This document shows, piece after piece, positions 49,863-57,881 of a DNA stretch of 64,000 bases. The notes under the pieces were generated by a model, which was given only the letters and a program-made list of their open reading frames with translations, searched no databases and was not told where the DNA came from. The position numbers and the translations under genes are program-made. The DNA is from an uncultured Collinsella sp. (lineage in GTDB: Bacteria > Actinomycetota > Coriobacteriia > Coriobacteriales > Coriobacteriaceae): assembly GCA_900542085.1 (NCBI GenBank), contig UQMK01000009.1:12277-76276 (forward strand). Direction: 5' to 3'. Numbering within the stretch: the stretch's first letter is position 1; each line of letters begins with the position of its first letter.

Positions 49863-49865
49863 GCC

Positions 49866-50780
49866 ATGGGTACGGTGAGAAACGCACGCGTCAACCAAGG
49901 CGGCCCCAAGTGCGCCGGCATCGTGGGCCTGGGCCTCATCGGCGGCAGCTTTGCCCGCGGCTATGCGCAGGCGGGCGTTCGCGTGCTTGCCTGGGACCCC
50001 GACGATGACGTGATGACGGCCGCCAGCATGGGTACCGTCGCCGGCGAGCTCAACGACGAGACGCTCGGCAAGTGCGACATCATCGTCCTTGCCTGCTATC
50101 CTAAAGGATGCATCGAGTGGCTCGAGGCCCACGCCCAGGCGCTCGCCGACGCTACCGACACCGAAGCCATCATGGGCCCCGTGGTAATCGACACCGTGGG
50201 TGTGAAGGGCATTGTGTGTGAGCGGGCCTTTGAGCTCGCACGAGAGCACGGCTTTTACTTTGTGGGCGCACACCCCATGGCGGGCACGCAGTTCTCGGGC
50301 TACGCGCACTCCCGCGCCGACCTGTTCCAGGGCGCACCACTCGTGCTCGTTCCGCCCGCGGTAGACGATGCCCTCAAACTGGAGCTCTTGGGCCAGGTGC
50401 GCGAGATGGTGCGCCCCTTGGGGTTTGGCAAGTTCAGCGTGACCACCGCTGCCGAGCACGACCGCGTGATCGCCTTTACGAGCCAGCTCGCGCACGTGGT
50501 GTCCAACGCCTACGTAAAGAGCCCCACCGCCCAGGTCCACCACGGCTTTTCGGCCGGCAGCTACCGCGACCTCACGCGCGTGGCACACCTCAACCCGCAG
50601 ATGTGGTCCGAGCTCATGATTGACGACGCCGACGCTCTCGCCTTCGAGATCGACCATCTGATCGATGCGCTCGGCGCCTACAGCCGTGCGCTCAAGAACC
50701 GCGACCAGCGTTATCTTGAGAATCTCCTTGCCGAGGGCGATCGCATCAAGCGCGCACTCGACGATGAGAGCGCCCACTAG
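49866..50780 (+). CDS. tyrA: prephenate dehydrogenase
   Basis: TyrA oxidatively decarboxylates prephenate to 4-hydroxyphenylpyruvate on the way to tyrosine. The 304-residue protein has the NAD-binding motif GIVGLGLIGGSFARG, the VVIDTVGVKG segment, the catalytic histidine in FVGAHPMAGTQ, and the helical dimerisation domain with SQLAHVVSNAYV and AGSYRDLTRVA. No ACT or fused chorismate mutase domain is present. It begins three bases after the DAHP synthase stop codon with only a weak ribosome site, so coupling is likely. Confidence 0.93.
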   Translation: MGTVRNARVNQGGPKCAGIVGLGLIGGSFARGYAQAGVRVLAWDPDDDVMTAASMGTVAGELNDETLGKCDIIVLACYPKGCIEWLEAHAQALADATDTEAIMGPVVIDTVGVKGIVCERAFELAREHGFYFVGAHPMAGTQFSGYAHSRADLFQGAPLVLVPPAVDDALKLELLGQVREMVRPLGFGKFSVTTAAEHDRVIAFTSQLAHVVSNAYVKSPTAQVHHGFSAGSYRDLTRVAHLNPQMWSELMIDDADALAFEIDHLIDALGAYSRALKNRDQRYLENLLAEGDRIKRALDDESAH

Positions 50781-50816
50781 ACCACCCATCACGCCAGGTC
50801 GAAAGGACCATAGCTT

Positions 50817-51923
50817 ATGGCGATTACCATCGATATCGACACCGCACGCCCCTACCAGGTGCACGTGGGCACCTTTTTGCTGGAGCAGACAGGGCCGCTC
50901 GTTCGCGCCACCGCTGGAGGCACCCGCGCCGTCATCGTGACGGACACCAACGTGGGTCCGCTCTACCAGATGCCCGTCAAGCAGAGCCTGGAGGCGTCAG
51001 GCTATGAGGTAAGCATTTGCACCTTCGAGGCCGGCGAGGCACACAAGCGCGCCGAGACCTACGTTGCCATTCTCGAGTTTGTAGCCGAGCACGAGCTTTC
51101 GCGTTCCGACGTGATCGTGGCGCTCGGCGGCGGCGTTGTGGGCGACGTGGCCGGCTTTGTGGCCGCCACCTACATGCGCGGCTGCAAGTTTGTGCAGATC
51201 CCCACGAGCCTGCTCGCCATGGTGGACTCGTCGGTGGGCGGCAAGACGGCCATCGACCTGGCTGCCGGCAAGAACCTGGCCGGTGCCTTTTGGCAACCGA
51301 GCGTGGTTATCGCCGACGTGGGATGCCTTGCCACCCTCACGCCCGAGCAGTTCGCCGACGGCTGCGGCGAGGTCGTCAAGCACGCTGTCATTGCCGATCC
51401 GGAGCTTTTCGCCGAACTGGAGAAAACCCCGCTCACGCTTGAGCTGCTTAACCAGGACGTGGCCCGTGTGGCGCTCATCATCGCCCGCAATATCGACATT
51501 AAGCGCGCCGTGGTCGTTGCCGACGAGCGCGAGACCAACCAGCGCAAGCTCCTCAACTTTGGACACAGCGCCGGACACGCTGTCGAGGCCTGCGAGCACT
51601 TTGAGCTGGGACACGGTAACTGTGTGTCGATCGGCATGGGCATCATCACGCGTGCCGCGGCCCTGCACGGCATTTGCGACGCCGAGCTGCCCGGTCGCAT
51701 CGAGGAGCTCTGCGCACGCCACGGTCTCAAGACCCGCTGCGAGCTTTCGGCCGACGCCATCTTTGCCGAGGCGCTGCACGACAAAAAACGCGCCGGTGAC
51801 ACTATCGACTTGGTGATTCCGCACGGCATTGGCCGCTGCAGCATCGACCGCACGCCGCTTTCCACTTTCCACGAACTCATTGCCGAGGGCCTCGGCCAGA
51901 AGGGAGACGCATCCGCATGCTAG
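50817..51923 (+). CDS. aroB: 3-dehydroquinate synthase
   Basis: AroB cyclises DAHP to 3-dehydroquinate with NAD and a metal ion. The 368-residue protein has VALGGGVVGDVAGFVAATYM, QIPTSLLAMVDSSVGGKTAI, the GCGEVVKHAVIADPELF metal-ligand region (Glu and neighbouring), RKLLNFGHSAGHAVEA (histidine ligand) and HGNCVSIGM-like GHGNCVSIGMGI. The ATG has AAAGGA upstream. Its last seven bases overlap aroA. Confidence 0.97.
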   Translation: MAITIDIDTARPYQVHVGTFLLEQTGPLVRATAGGTRAVIVTDTNVGPLYQMPVKQSLEASGYEVSICTFEAGEAHKRAETYVAILEFVAEHELSRSDVIVALGGGVVGDVAGFVAATYMRGCKFVQIPTSLLAMVDSSVGGKTAIDLAAGKNLAGAFWQPSVVIADVGCLATLTPEQFADGCGEVVKHAVIADPELFAELEKTPLTLELLNQDVARVALIIARNIDIKRAVVVADERETNQRKLLNFGHSAGHAVEACEHFELGHGNCVSIGMGIITRAAALHGICDAELPGRIEELCARHGLKTRCELSADAIFAEALHDKKRAGDTIDLVIPHGIGRCSIDRTPLSTFHELIAEGLGQKGDASAC

Positions 51924-53236
51924 CCCGCATCACCCCGTCCCCGCTTAAGGGCACCGTCCCCGCCATCGCGTCTAAGTCGATGGCACACCGCTTGATTATC
52001 TGCGCCGCACTCGCCAACGGCGAGACGCACGTCACTTGCAACACCACCTGCGCCGACATCGAAGCCACGGTGCGTTGCCTTACGGCCCTGGGCGCTCGCA
52101 TCGAGACCGTCGAGGATGGCTTCCAGGTCCATCCCACCATGAAGAGTATTGAGTTTGGCCTGCTCAAGGCACTTGCTGGCGGCACGCTCGACTGCGGCGA
52201 GAGTGGCTCCACGCTCCGCTTTATGCTGCCCGTCGCCTGCGCGCTGGGGGCAGAGGCAACCTTTGTGGGCCAGGGTCGTCTGGGCGCACGCCCCCTCTCT
52301 CCGCTCTCCGACGAGATCATTGCCGCCGGCTGCGACCTGCAGGGCCTGGGCGGCTTTCCGCTCAAGACAAGCGGCCGCATGCGCCCGGGCACCTTTATCC
52401 TGCCGGGCAACGTGAGCTCGCAGTACATCTCCGGCCTGCTGCTGGCGGCCCCGCTGCTGGCCCAGCCCTCCTGCGTGCAGGTGACCGGCCTTATCGAGAG
52501 CCGCCCCTATATCAACCTGACCATCCAGGCCATGAAGGCCTTCGGCGTCGAGGTCAACGTCGAGCGTATCCCCGCCAAGGACGGCCAACCCGAGATCACG
52601 AACTTCCGCGTGAGCAGCGGCTCGTACCGCACGCCTGGCAACGTGGCTGTCGAGGGCGACTGGTCCAACGCTGCCTTTTGGCTATGTGCCGGCGCCATCG
52701 GCTCCGACCCCATCACTGTCGAGGGCGTGTCGCTCAGCTCGGCCCAGGGTGATCGCAACGTGCTTGCCGCGCTTTCGCGCTTTGGCGCCCGCATCGTGCG
52801 CTCCACCAACGCCGCCACCGTGCAGTCCGACAAGCTCGCCGGCTTTGAGATGAGCGCGCACGACATCCCCGACCTGGTGCCCGTTATCTCGGCCGTGGCA
52901 TCGCTGGCGCAGGGTCGCACGTTCATCCGCGATTGCGCCCGCCTGCGCATCAAGGAATCCGATCGCTTGGCCACCACCACCCGCGAGCTCACCGCGCTGG
53001 GCGCACAGGTGCGCATTGCCGGCGACGACCTCATCATCAAGGGTGTCGACGCCTTTACCGGCGGCGAGGTCGATTCACACAACGACCACCGCATCGCCAT
53101 GATGGCCGCCATCGCTGCGAGCCGCGCCACTGGCGAAGTTGTGATCCACGGCGCCGAGGCCGTCAACAAGTCCTATCCCGATTTCTTCGACCACTACCGC
53201 CTGCTGGGCGGCAAGGTCACGCTCGAGGAGGAATAG
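51917..53236 (+). CDS. aroA: 3-phosphoshikimate 1-carboxyvinyltransferase (EPSP synthase)
   Basis: EPSP synthase adds enolpyruvate from PEP to shikimate 3-phosphate. The 439-residue protein has SKSMAHRLIICAALANG near the N-terminus, the CGESGSTLRFMLPVA motif, GQGRLGARPLSPL, SSQYISGLLLAAP, and the C-terminal RIKESDRL and HNDHRIAMMAAIAA motifs. The active-site loop reads CGESGSTLRFML, where plants and many bacteria have GNAGTAMR; the sequence looks like the class II-type enzyme. The start ATG overlaps the end of aroB by seven bases. Confidence 0.97.
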   Translation: MLARITPSPLKGTVPAIASKSMAHRLIICAALANGETHVTCNTTCADIEATVRCLTALGARIETVEDGFQVHPTMKSIEFGLLKALAGGTLDCGESGSTLRFMLPVACALGAEATFVGQGRLGARPLSPLSDEIIAAGCDLQGLGGFPLKTSGRMRPGTFILPGNVSSQYISGLLLAAPLLAQPSCVQVTGLIESRPYINLTIQAMKAFGVEVNVERIPAKDGQPEITNFRVSSGSYRTPGNVAVEGDWSNAAFWLCAGAIGSDPITVEGVSLSSAQGDRNVLAALSRFGARIVRSTNAATVQSDKLAGFEMSAHDIPDLVPVISAVASLAQGRTFIRDCARLRIKESDRLATTTRELTALGAQVRIAGDDLIIKGVDAFTGGEVDSHNDHRIAMMAAIAASRATGEVVIHGAEAVNKSYPDFFDHYRLLGGKVTLEEE

Positions 53237-53237
53237 C

Positions 53238-54335
53238 ATGTCCTCGACCTTTGGCAACGTCTTGCACTTAAGCATCTTCGGCCAGTCGCACTCTCCCGCT
53301 ATCGGCTGTTCGCTCGATGGCATCCCGGCGGGCATCGCCGTGGACCAGGAGAAGCTGCAGGCCTTCCTCGACCGTCGCGCCCCCGGTCGCGACGAGACCG
53401 CGACCAAACGCCGCGAGGCCGACGCCGTCCACATCATCGCCGGTGTTGTCGATGGACATACCACCGGAGCGCCCATTGCAGCGATTATCGAGAACACCAA
53501 CACGCGCTCCAAGGATTACTCCGAGCTGCGCCGCAAGCCCCGCCCCGGGCACGCAGACTTTCCGGCGCGTGTGAAGTACCACAACATGCACGACGTCGCC
53601 GGCGGCGGGCACTTCTCCGGCCGTCTGACGGCCCCTCTATGCATCGCCGGCGGGATCGCGCTGCAGGCGCTCGAGGCCCGCGGCATTCAGGTCATGGCGC
53701 ACGTCGCGCAGATCGGCGGCATCTCCGACCTGCCGATGGACGATATGGTCTATCGTGAGGCCGACCGCAAGGCGATCCTTACGAACGATCTGCCGTGCAT
53801 TGACGCCGCCGCAGCCGGCCGCATGCGCGAGGAGATCCTAGCCGCGCGCGACGAACTCGACAGCATCGGCGGCATCGTGGAGTGCGGCATCTATGGGCTT
53901 CCCGCGGGCATTGGTGACCCCATGTTCGACGGCATCGAGAACCGCATCGCGCAAATCGCGTTTGGCATTCCCGCCGTAAAGGGCGTGGAGTTTGGCATGG
54001 GCTTTGCCGTAGCCGCCATGCGCGGCAGCGAGAACAATGACCCATATCGAATCGACGCCGAGACCAGCGAAATCGAGGTCGAGTCCAACAACGCCGGCGG
54101 CATCCTGGGCGGTATTTCAACCGGTGCGCCCGTCATGTGGCGCATGGCCGTAAAGCCGACGCCTTCAATTGGCCGCGAGCAGCAGACCGTAGACATGGAC
54201 GCCATGGAAAATGCCGAGCTCTCGGTCCACGGCCGTCACGATCCTTGCATCGTCCCCCGAGCCGTCCCCGTAGCCGAAGCATCCGCGGCGCTCGCCATCT
54301 GGGACGCCCTCCTCGAGGACGCCGCCCAGCGCTAA
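53238..54335 (+). CDS. aroC: chorismate synthase
   Basis: AroC converts EPSP to chorismate with reduced FMN. The 365-residue protein has the FGQSHSPAIGCSLDGIPAG start region, RRAPGRDETATKRREAD, the FPARVKYHNMHDVAGGGHFSGRLTAPL segment (about 110-137), EFGMGFAVAAMRGSENND and the C-terminal HDPCIVPRAVPVAEA signature. The ATG follows aroA by one base, with GGAGG upstream. A long inverted-repeat element separates it from pheA. Confidence 0.97.
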   Translation: MSSTFGNVLHLSIFGQSHSPAIGCSLDGIPAGIAVDQEKLQAFLDRRAPGRDETATKRREADAVHIIAGVVDGHTTGAPIAAIIENTNTRSKDYSELRRKPRPGHADFPARVKYHNMHDVAGGGHFSGRLTAPLCIAGGIALQALEARGIQVMAHVAQIGGISDLPMDDMVYREADRKAILTNDLPCIDAAAAGRMREEILAARDELDSIGGIVECGIYGLPAGIGDPMFDGIENRIAQIAFGIPAVKGVEFGMGFAVAAMRGSENNDPYRIDAETSEIEVESNNAGGILGGISTGAPVMWRMAVKPTPSIGREQQTVDMDAMENAELSVHGRHDPCIVPRAVPVAEASAALAIWDALLEDAAQR

Positions 54336-54345
54336 CCCACCCACC

Positions 54346-54480
54346 CCAAGGGTAGCTAATTTGGGACGGGGCTATTTTAGCTACCCCCATATGCCAGTTG
54401 ATATTTGTCCTGGCTCTCATCGATTCGTCGACAGTCAAAGGGTAGCTAAAATAGCCCCGTCCCAAATTAGCTACCCTTGG
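54346..54480. repeat. 41-bp perfect inverted repeat pair built from two GGGACGGGG hairpins
   Basis: The arms 54346-54386 and 54440-54480 are exact reverse complements, 41 bp each, separated by 53 bases. Each arm is itself a hairpin, GGGTAGCTAA and TTAGCTACCC around a loop with GGGACGGGG or its complement. The pair fills the gap between aroC and pheA and ends 24 bases before the pheA start. No open frame or ribosome site is visible inside. It resembles a paired repetitive extragenic palindrome or a very small inverted-repeat element. Confidence 0.9.
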
Positions 54481-54504
54481 CAACCATTCACGAAAGGGGC
54501 CGCC

Positions 54505-55650
54505 ATGGACCTTGCCGATATTCGCCAGGCCATCGATGGCATCGACACCACGCTCCTCAACAGTTTTATCGAGCGCATGGACATTGCCACCGAGGTCGCC
54601 AAGTCAAAAATCGAGATGGGCAAGGCCGTCTTTGACCCCGCCCGCGAGCGCTCCAAACTCAACAACCTCGCCAGCCGCGCGCCCGAGCGCTACGAGGCGC
54701 AGACCATCACCCTGTTCCGTCTCCTCATGAGCATGAGCAAGGCCGAGCAGCAGCGCTACATCAACGAACTCAAGGGCATCACTGTCTCGCAAAAGGCCCA
54801 CGCCACGGCTGCAGCCTCCGACACGCCCTTCCCGCAAACTGCCACCGTCGCTTGCCAGGGCGTTGAGGGCGCTTACAGTCAAATCGCCGCGTGCAAGCTC
54901 TTCGACGTGCCCGACATCGCGTTTTTCGAGACCTTCGAAGGCGTCATGCGAGCCGTGCGCGACGGCTTCTGCGAGTTTGGCGTGCTGCCCATCGAGAACT
55001 CCACCGCCGGCTCGGTCAACGCCGTCTACGACCTGCTCGCCCAGTTCGACTTCCACATCGTGCGCTCGCTTCGCCTCAAAATCGACCACAACTTGCTCGT
55101 CAAGCCCGGCACCAAGCTCGCCGACGTGCGCGAGGTCTACAGCCACGGCCAAGCCATTGCCCAGTGCGCCGGCTTTATCGAGAACCACGGCCTGCGCGCC
55201 ACCAAGTACCCCAACACGGCCATGTCGGCTGAGATGGTCGCCAACTCCGAACGCACCGATGTTGCCGCCATCGCATCGCGCAGCTGTGCCACGCTGTATG
55301 GCCTCGAGGTGTTGGAGCCCAATATCCAAGACTCGGACAACAACTACACGCGCTTTGTCGTCATCAGCCGCGAGCCGCGCGTCTACCCCGGCGCCAACCG
55401 CACCTCGCTCATGATCACCACGGCCAACGAGCCGGGCGCGCTCTATCGCGTACTCGAGCGCTTCTATGCGCTCAATATCAACCTCATCAAGCTCGAGAGC
55501 CGCCCCATCCCCGGTCGTGACTTTGAGTTTATGTTCTACTTTGACCTGGACTGCCCCTTTGGCAGCAGGGCCCTCGACGACCTGCTCGACTCGATCGACG
55601 ACGTGTGCGAGAGTTTCACCTACTTTGGCAGCTACACGGAGGTGCTCTAG
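54505..55650 (+). CDS. pheA: bifunctional chorismate mutase/prephenate dehydratase
   Basis: PheA turns chorismate into prephenate and then phenylpyruvate. The 381-residue protein has an N-terminal AroQ-type chorismate mutase (about 1-90, DLADIRQAIDGIDTTLL; ERMDIATEVAKSKIEMGKAV). The prephenate dehydratase domain spans about 110-290 (VACQGVEGAYSQIAA; GVLPIENSTAGSV; NYTRFVVI with the catalytic Thr). A C-terminal ACT domain (about 298-375, TANEPGALYRVLERF; LESRPIPGRDFEFMFYFD) should bind phenylalanine for feedback inhibition. The ATG at 54505 has AAAGGGG five bases upstream; the frame extends further upstream through the repeat element, which is rejected. Confidence 0.96.
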   Translation: MDLADIRQAIDGIDTTLLNSFIERMDIATEVAKSKIEMGKAVFDPARERSKLNNLASRAPERYEAQTITLFRLLMSMSKAEQQRYINELKGITVSQKAHATAAASDTPFPQTATVACQGVEGAYSQIAACKLFDVPDIAFFETFEGVMRAVRDGFCEFGVLPIENSTAGSVNAVYDLLAQFDFHIVRSLRLKIDHNLLVKPGTKLADVREVYSHGQAIAQCAGFIENHGLRATKYPNTAMSAEMVANSERTDVAAIASRSCATLYGLEVLEPNIQDSDNNYTRFVVISREPRVYPGANRTSLMITTANEPGALYRVLERFYALNINLIKLESRPIPGRDFEFMFYFDLDCPFGSRALDDLLDSIDDVCESFTYFGSYTEVL

Positions 55651-56901
55651 ATGACCGCTACCGCCGCAACCCGCCCCTACGGCGTGCTGGGCCGCGTGCT
55701 GGGCCACAGCTACACCCCGACCATCTACAAGGAGCTCGCAGGCCTGGAGTATGTGCGATTTGAGCGCGAGCCCGAGGACCTCCAGGCCTTTATGACCGGC
55801 GACGAATGGGAGGGCACCAACGTGACCATCCCCTACAAGCGTGCCGTCATGGAATACCTGGACGAGCTGAGCCCCCTGGCCGAACGCATGGGCAACGTCA
55901 ACACCATCACGCGCCTGCCCGACGGCCGCCTGCGCGGCGACAACACCGACTACTTTGGTTTTCGGTGCCTGGTCGAGGAGCTGGGCGTAGAGGTTGCCGG
56001 TAAGAAGGCCCTCGTGCTCGGAGCCACCGGCGGCGCGGGCACCACGGCCAGCATGGTGCTCGACGACCTGGGCGCCGTCGTCGTACCCGTCGGCCGCACA
56101 AGCGAGGTCAACTACGGCAACATCGCGCAGCAATCCGATGCGGCACTGCTCGTCAGCTGCACACCTTCCGGCATGTTCCCCCACTGCCCCGACGCTCCCT
56201 GCACGCTCGAAGGACTCGATGCGCTCGAGGGCGTCATCGACATTGTCTACAACCCCGCCCGCACGGGTCTGATGCTCGAGGCCGAGCGCCGCGGCATCCC
56301 CTGCATCGGCGGCCTACTCATGCTTGTTGCCCAGGCGGCACAGGCTGTTGAGCGCTACACCGGCCAGGTTACGCCGCGCGAGCGCATCCTGGATGTGACG
56401 GAGCGGCTGTCCCGCCGCGAGCAGAACATCGCGTTGATTGGCATGCCGGGTTCGGGCAAGACCCGTGTGGGTGAGCAGATCGCCCTGCTCACGGGTCGCG
56501 AGCACATCGACTTGGACCGCGCGCTTGAGGAACGCCTGGAGATGCCCTGCGCCGACTTTATCGTCGAGCGCGGCGAGGCGGCCTTCCGCGAGCAGGAGAC
56601 GGCAGTCCTGGCCGACATCTCCAAGCGCAGCAGCCTGGTGCTTTCCACGGGCGGCGGAGTGGTCACGCGCGACGAGAACTACCCGCTGCTGCACCAGAAC
56701 AGCCTGATCGTGATGCTCAACCGCAAGCTCGACGAACTCGCCCACAAGGGACGCCCTATCACCGCCCGCGATGGCATCGACAAGCTCGCCGAGCAGCGCA
56801 TGCCGCGCTACCGTGCCTGGGCCGACTACGTCATCGACTCGCGCGACTGCGCCGCCAACACCGCCCGCGCCCTCCTCGACACCCTCCCACCCGCTCTCTA
56901 A
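55651..56901 (+). CDS. aroE-aroK: shikimate dehydrogenase-shikimate kinase fusion
   Basis: The 416-residue protein joins two consecutive pathway steps. Residues 1-~250 are shikimate dehydrogenase: NVTIPYKRAVM with catalytic Lys63, GDNTDYFGF with Asp100, and the NADPH loop GATGGAGTTA (124-133). Residues about 255-416 are shikimate kinase: P-loop LIGMPGSGKTRVG (262-274), DLDRALEE, GEAAFREQE and STGGGVV. The lid region reads KGRPITARDG, close to the family. Lengths of both halves are near normal, with no linker to speak of. The ATG follows the pheA TAG immediately, with GGAGG eight bases upstream. Fusions of these two activities occur in few lineages. Confidence 0.95.
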   Translation: MTATAATRPYGVLGRVLGHSYTPTIYKELAGLEYVRFEREPEDLQAFMTGDEWEGTNVTIPYKRAVMEYLDELSPLAERMGNVNTITRLPDGRLRGDNTDYFGFRCLVEELGVEVAGKKALVLGATGGAGTTASMVLDDLGAVVVPVGRTSEVNYGNIAQQSDAALLVSCTPSGMFPHCPDAPCTLEGLDALEGVIDIVYNPARTGLMLEAERRGIPCIGGLLMLVAQAAQAVERYTGQVTPRERILDVTERLSRREQNIALIGMPGSGKTRVGEQIALLTGREHIDLDRALEERLEMPCADFIVERGEAAFREQETAVLADISKRSSLVLSTGGGVVTRDENYPLLHQNSLIVMLNRKLDELAHKGRPITARDGIDKLAEQRMPRYRAWADYVIDSRDCAANTARALLDTLPPAL

Positions 56902-56902
56902 C

Positions 56903-56945
56903 AAAAACCACCACAAAGGGGACAGGCACCTTTGTGGTGGTTTTT
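56903..56945. terminator. strong bidirectional terminator hairpin with GGGGACAGGCACC
   Basis: AAAAACCACCACAAAGG and its perfect complement (17 bp) enclose a nine-base loop and are flanked by A and T runs, so it can stop transcription both ways. The loop region reads GGGGACAGGCACC, related to the GGGACGGGG loop of the other elements. It follows aroE-aroK and precedes aroQ. Confidence 0.88.
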
Positions 56946-56986
56946 CATTCCGCCTCACCGCACGCCCTACCACAAAGGAAGCAACC

Positions 56987-57424
56987 ATGAAAGCACTCGT
57001 CATCAACGGCCCCAACCTCAACATGCTCGGCATTCGCGAACCGGGCATCTACGGCAGCGACAACTACGACCGCTTGGTCCAGATTTGCCAGGAGGCAGGC
57101 GCCGCGCAGGGCTTTGACGAGGTCGAGGTCTTCCAGTCTAACCACGAGGGCAGCATCGTCGACAAAATCCAGGAGGCCTACGGCAAGGTCGACGGCATCG
57201 TCATCAACCCGGCCGCCTACACGCATACGAGCGTGGCCATCCTGGACGCGCTCAAAGCCGTCGCCATCCCCGCCGTTGAGGTCCACATCAGCGCCGTCGA
57301 GAAGCGAGAGGACTTCCGCCAGGTAAGCTATGCGCGCCTAGCGTGCTTTGCCACCATCACCGGCGAGGGCCTGCAGGGCTACGCGCATGCGCTGGAGCTG
57401 CTGAGGGAACGACTCGAAAAGTAA
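56987..57424 (+). CDS. aroQ: type II 3-dehydroquinate dehydratase
   Basis: AroQ dehydrates 3-dehydroquinate to 3-dehydroshikimate, the step between AroB and AroE. The 145-residue protein has INGPNLNMLGIREPGIYG (with the catalytic Arg and Tyr loop), VEVFQSNHEGSIVDKIQ, INPAAYTHTSVAI with the catalytic His, and PAVEVHISAVEKREDFR. The ATG at 56987 has AAAGGA upstream; the longer frame through the terminator is rejected. It stands behind a strong hairpin, so it may depend on read-through or on an unseen promoter. Confidence 0.97.
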   Translation: MKALVINGPNLNMLGIREPGIYGSDNYDRLVQICQEAGAAQGFDEVEVFQSNHEGSIVDKIQEAYGKVDGIVINPAAYTHTSVAILDALKAVAIPAVEVHISAVEKREDFRQVSYARLACFATITGEGLQGYAHALELLRERLEK

Positions 57425-57449
57425 GACCGCAACACTACTGAATAAATAA

Positions 57450-57482
57450 CAGCGGGGAGGACCAAGTTGGTCCTCCCCGCTG
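57450..57482 (+). terminator. terminator hairpin after aroQ
   Basis: A 15-bp perfect stem (CAGCGGGGAGGACCA and its complement) with a short loop lies 26 bases past aroQ. The following TCGTTA is only weakly T-rich. Confidence 0.75.
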
Positions 57483-57485
57483 TCG

Positions 57486-57705
57486 TTACGCCTTCTTAAT
57501 CACGTACGCCAATCCAATATCGCAGGCACAGCGCGCAATCGATGCGAAGAGCCACGATGCCGGCAGTGTCATAAGCAGAGGCATGGTCCGACAAATAATA
57601 AACCAATCGACCGCATGGATCGCAAAGATCGCCAGACTGGCTCAGCAGCTCACGCCACGGCTTTGGCCTGAACGTATACCCGGCAAGAATAACAAACACC
57701 GGCAT
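57486..57705 (-). pseudogene. remnant of an acyltransferase-3 family membrane protein
   Basis: On the minus strand one frame opens MPVFVILAGYTFRPKPWREL, close to the second helix region of acyltransferase-3 (OafA/fucose acetylase type) proteins. That frame then becomes meaningless. A different frame takes over from about 57639 and encodes a hydrophobic stretch (SLAIFAIHAVDWFII, later LPASWLFASIARCACDIG) ending LAYVIKKA and a TAA at 57486-57488, like the C-terminus of the same family. The centre of the gene, some 200 residues, is missing. The interpretation as a deleted and frameshifted gene is inference from family resemblance. Confidence 0.55.
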
Positions 57706-57708
57706 ATG

Positions 57709-57740
57709 AAAAAAGCCCAGACCACCAAGGGGTCCGGGCT
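57709..57740 (-). terminator. terminator of tRNA-Arg(TCT)
   Basis: On the minus strand AGCCCGGACC and GGTCTGGGCT pair (one mismatch) and are followed by a run of six T residues. It lies just past the tRNA gene and before the acyltransferase remnant. Confidence 0.85.
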
Positions 57741-57750
57741 TAATAAACGA

Positions 57751-57827
57751 TGGTGCTCCATGGCGGATTCGAACCGTCGACCTTGGGATTAGAAGTCCCC
57801 TGCTCTATCCAACTGAGCTAATGGAGC
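57751..57827 (-). tRNA. tRNA-Arg (anticodon TCT)
   Basis: The minus strand gives acceptor GCTCCAT/ATGGAGC, anticodon loop CTTCTAA (anticodon TCT, reading AGA), T arm with GGTTCGAATCC, discriminator A and an encoded CCA; 77 bases in all. The outermost pair of the anticodon stem is a mismatch (G-A), with the other four pairs intact. A perfect TATAAT -10 lies upstream at 57874-57879. Confidence 0.95.
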
Positions 57828-57873
57828 AAATAACCGCACGCCCAAGCAAGCGCAAGCCTGTCAGGCGCAAGCC

Positions 57874-57879
57874 ATTATA
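57874..57879 (-). promoter_or_regulatory. -10 element of tRNA-Arg(TCT)
   Basis: A perfect TATAAT on the minus strand lies 47 bases before the tRNA and next to the stop codon of the ABC ATPase gene. The -35 (TATCGC at 17 bases) is poor. Confidence 0.5.
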
Positions 57880-57881
57880 AC

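Noticed and set aside
48852..50864. A 670-codon minus-strand frame opposite DAHP synthase and tyrA
   Set aside because: Antisense shadow of two well-supported pathway genes.
54133..54483. Minus-strand 116-codon frame across the inverted repeat
   Set aside because: It combines repeat sequence with the antisense of aroC and has no ribosome site or recognisable domain, so a mobile-element protein is not supported.
54361..54504. Extension of pheA upstream through the inverted repeat
   Set aside because: The extra 48 residues come from the repeat element; the ATG at 54505 has a good ribosome site and gives the normal chorismate mutase N-terminus.
56771..56986. Extension of the aroQ frame upstream through the terminator
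   Set aside because: It overlaps aroE-aroK in another frame and passes through a strong hairpin; the ATG at 56987 has a ribosome site and the standard N-terminus.
57583..57792. Plus-strand 69-codon frame ending in a MADSNRRPWD-type sequence
   Set aside because: The end of this frame is the complement of tRNA-Arg(TCT); such peptides are a common artefact of tRNA genes.
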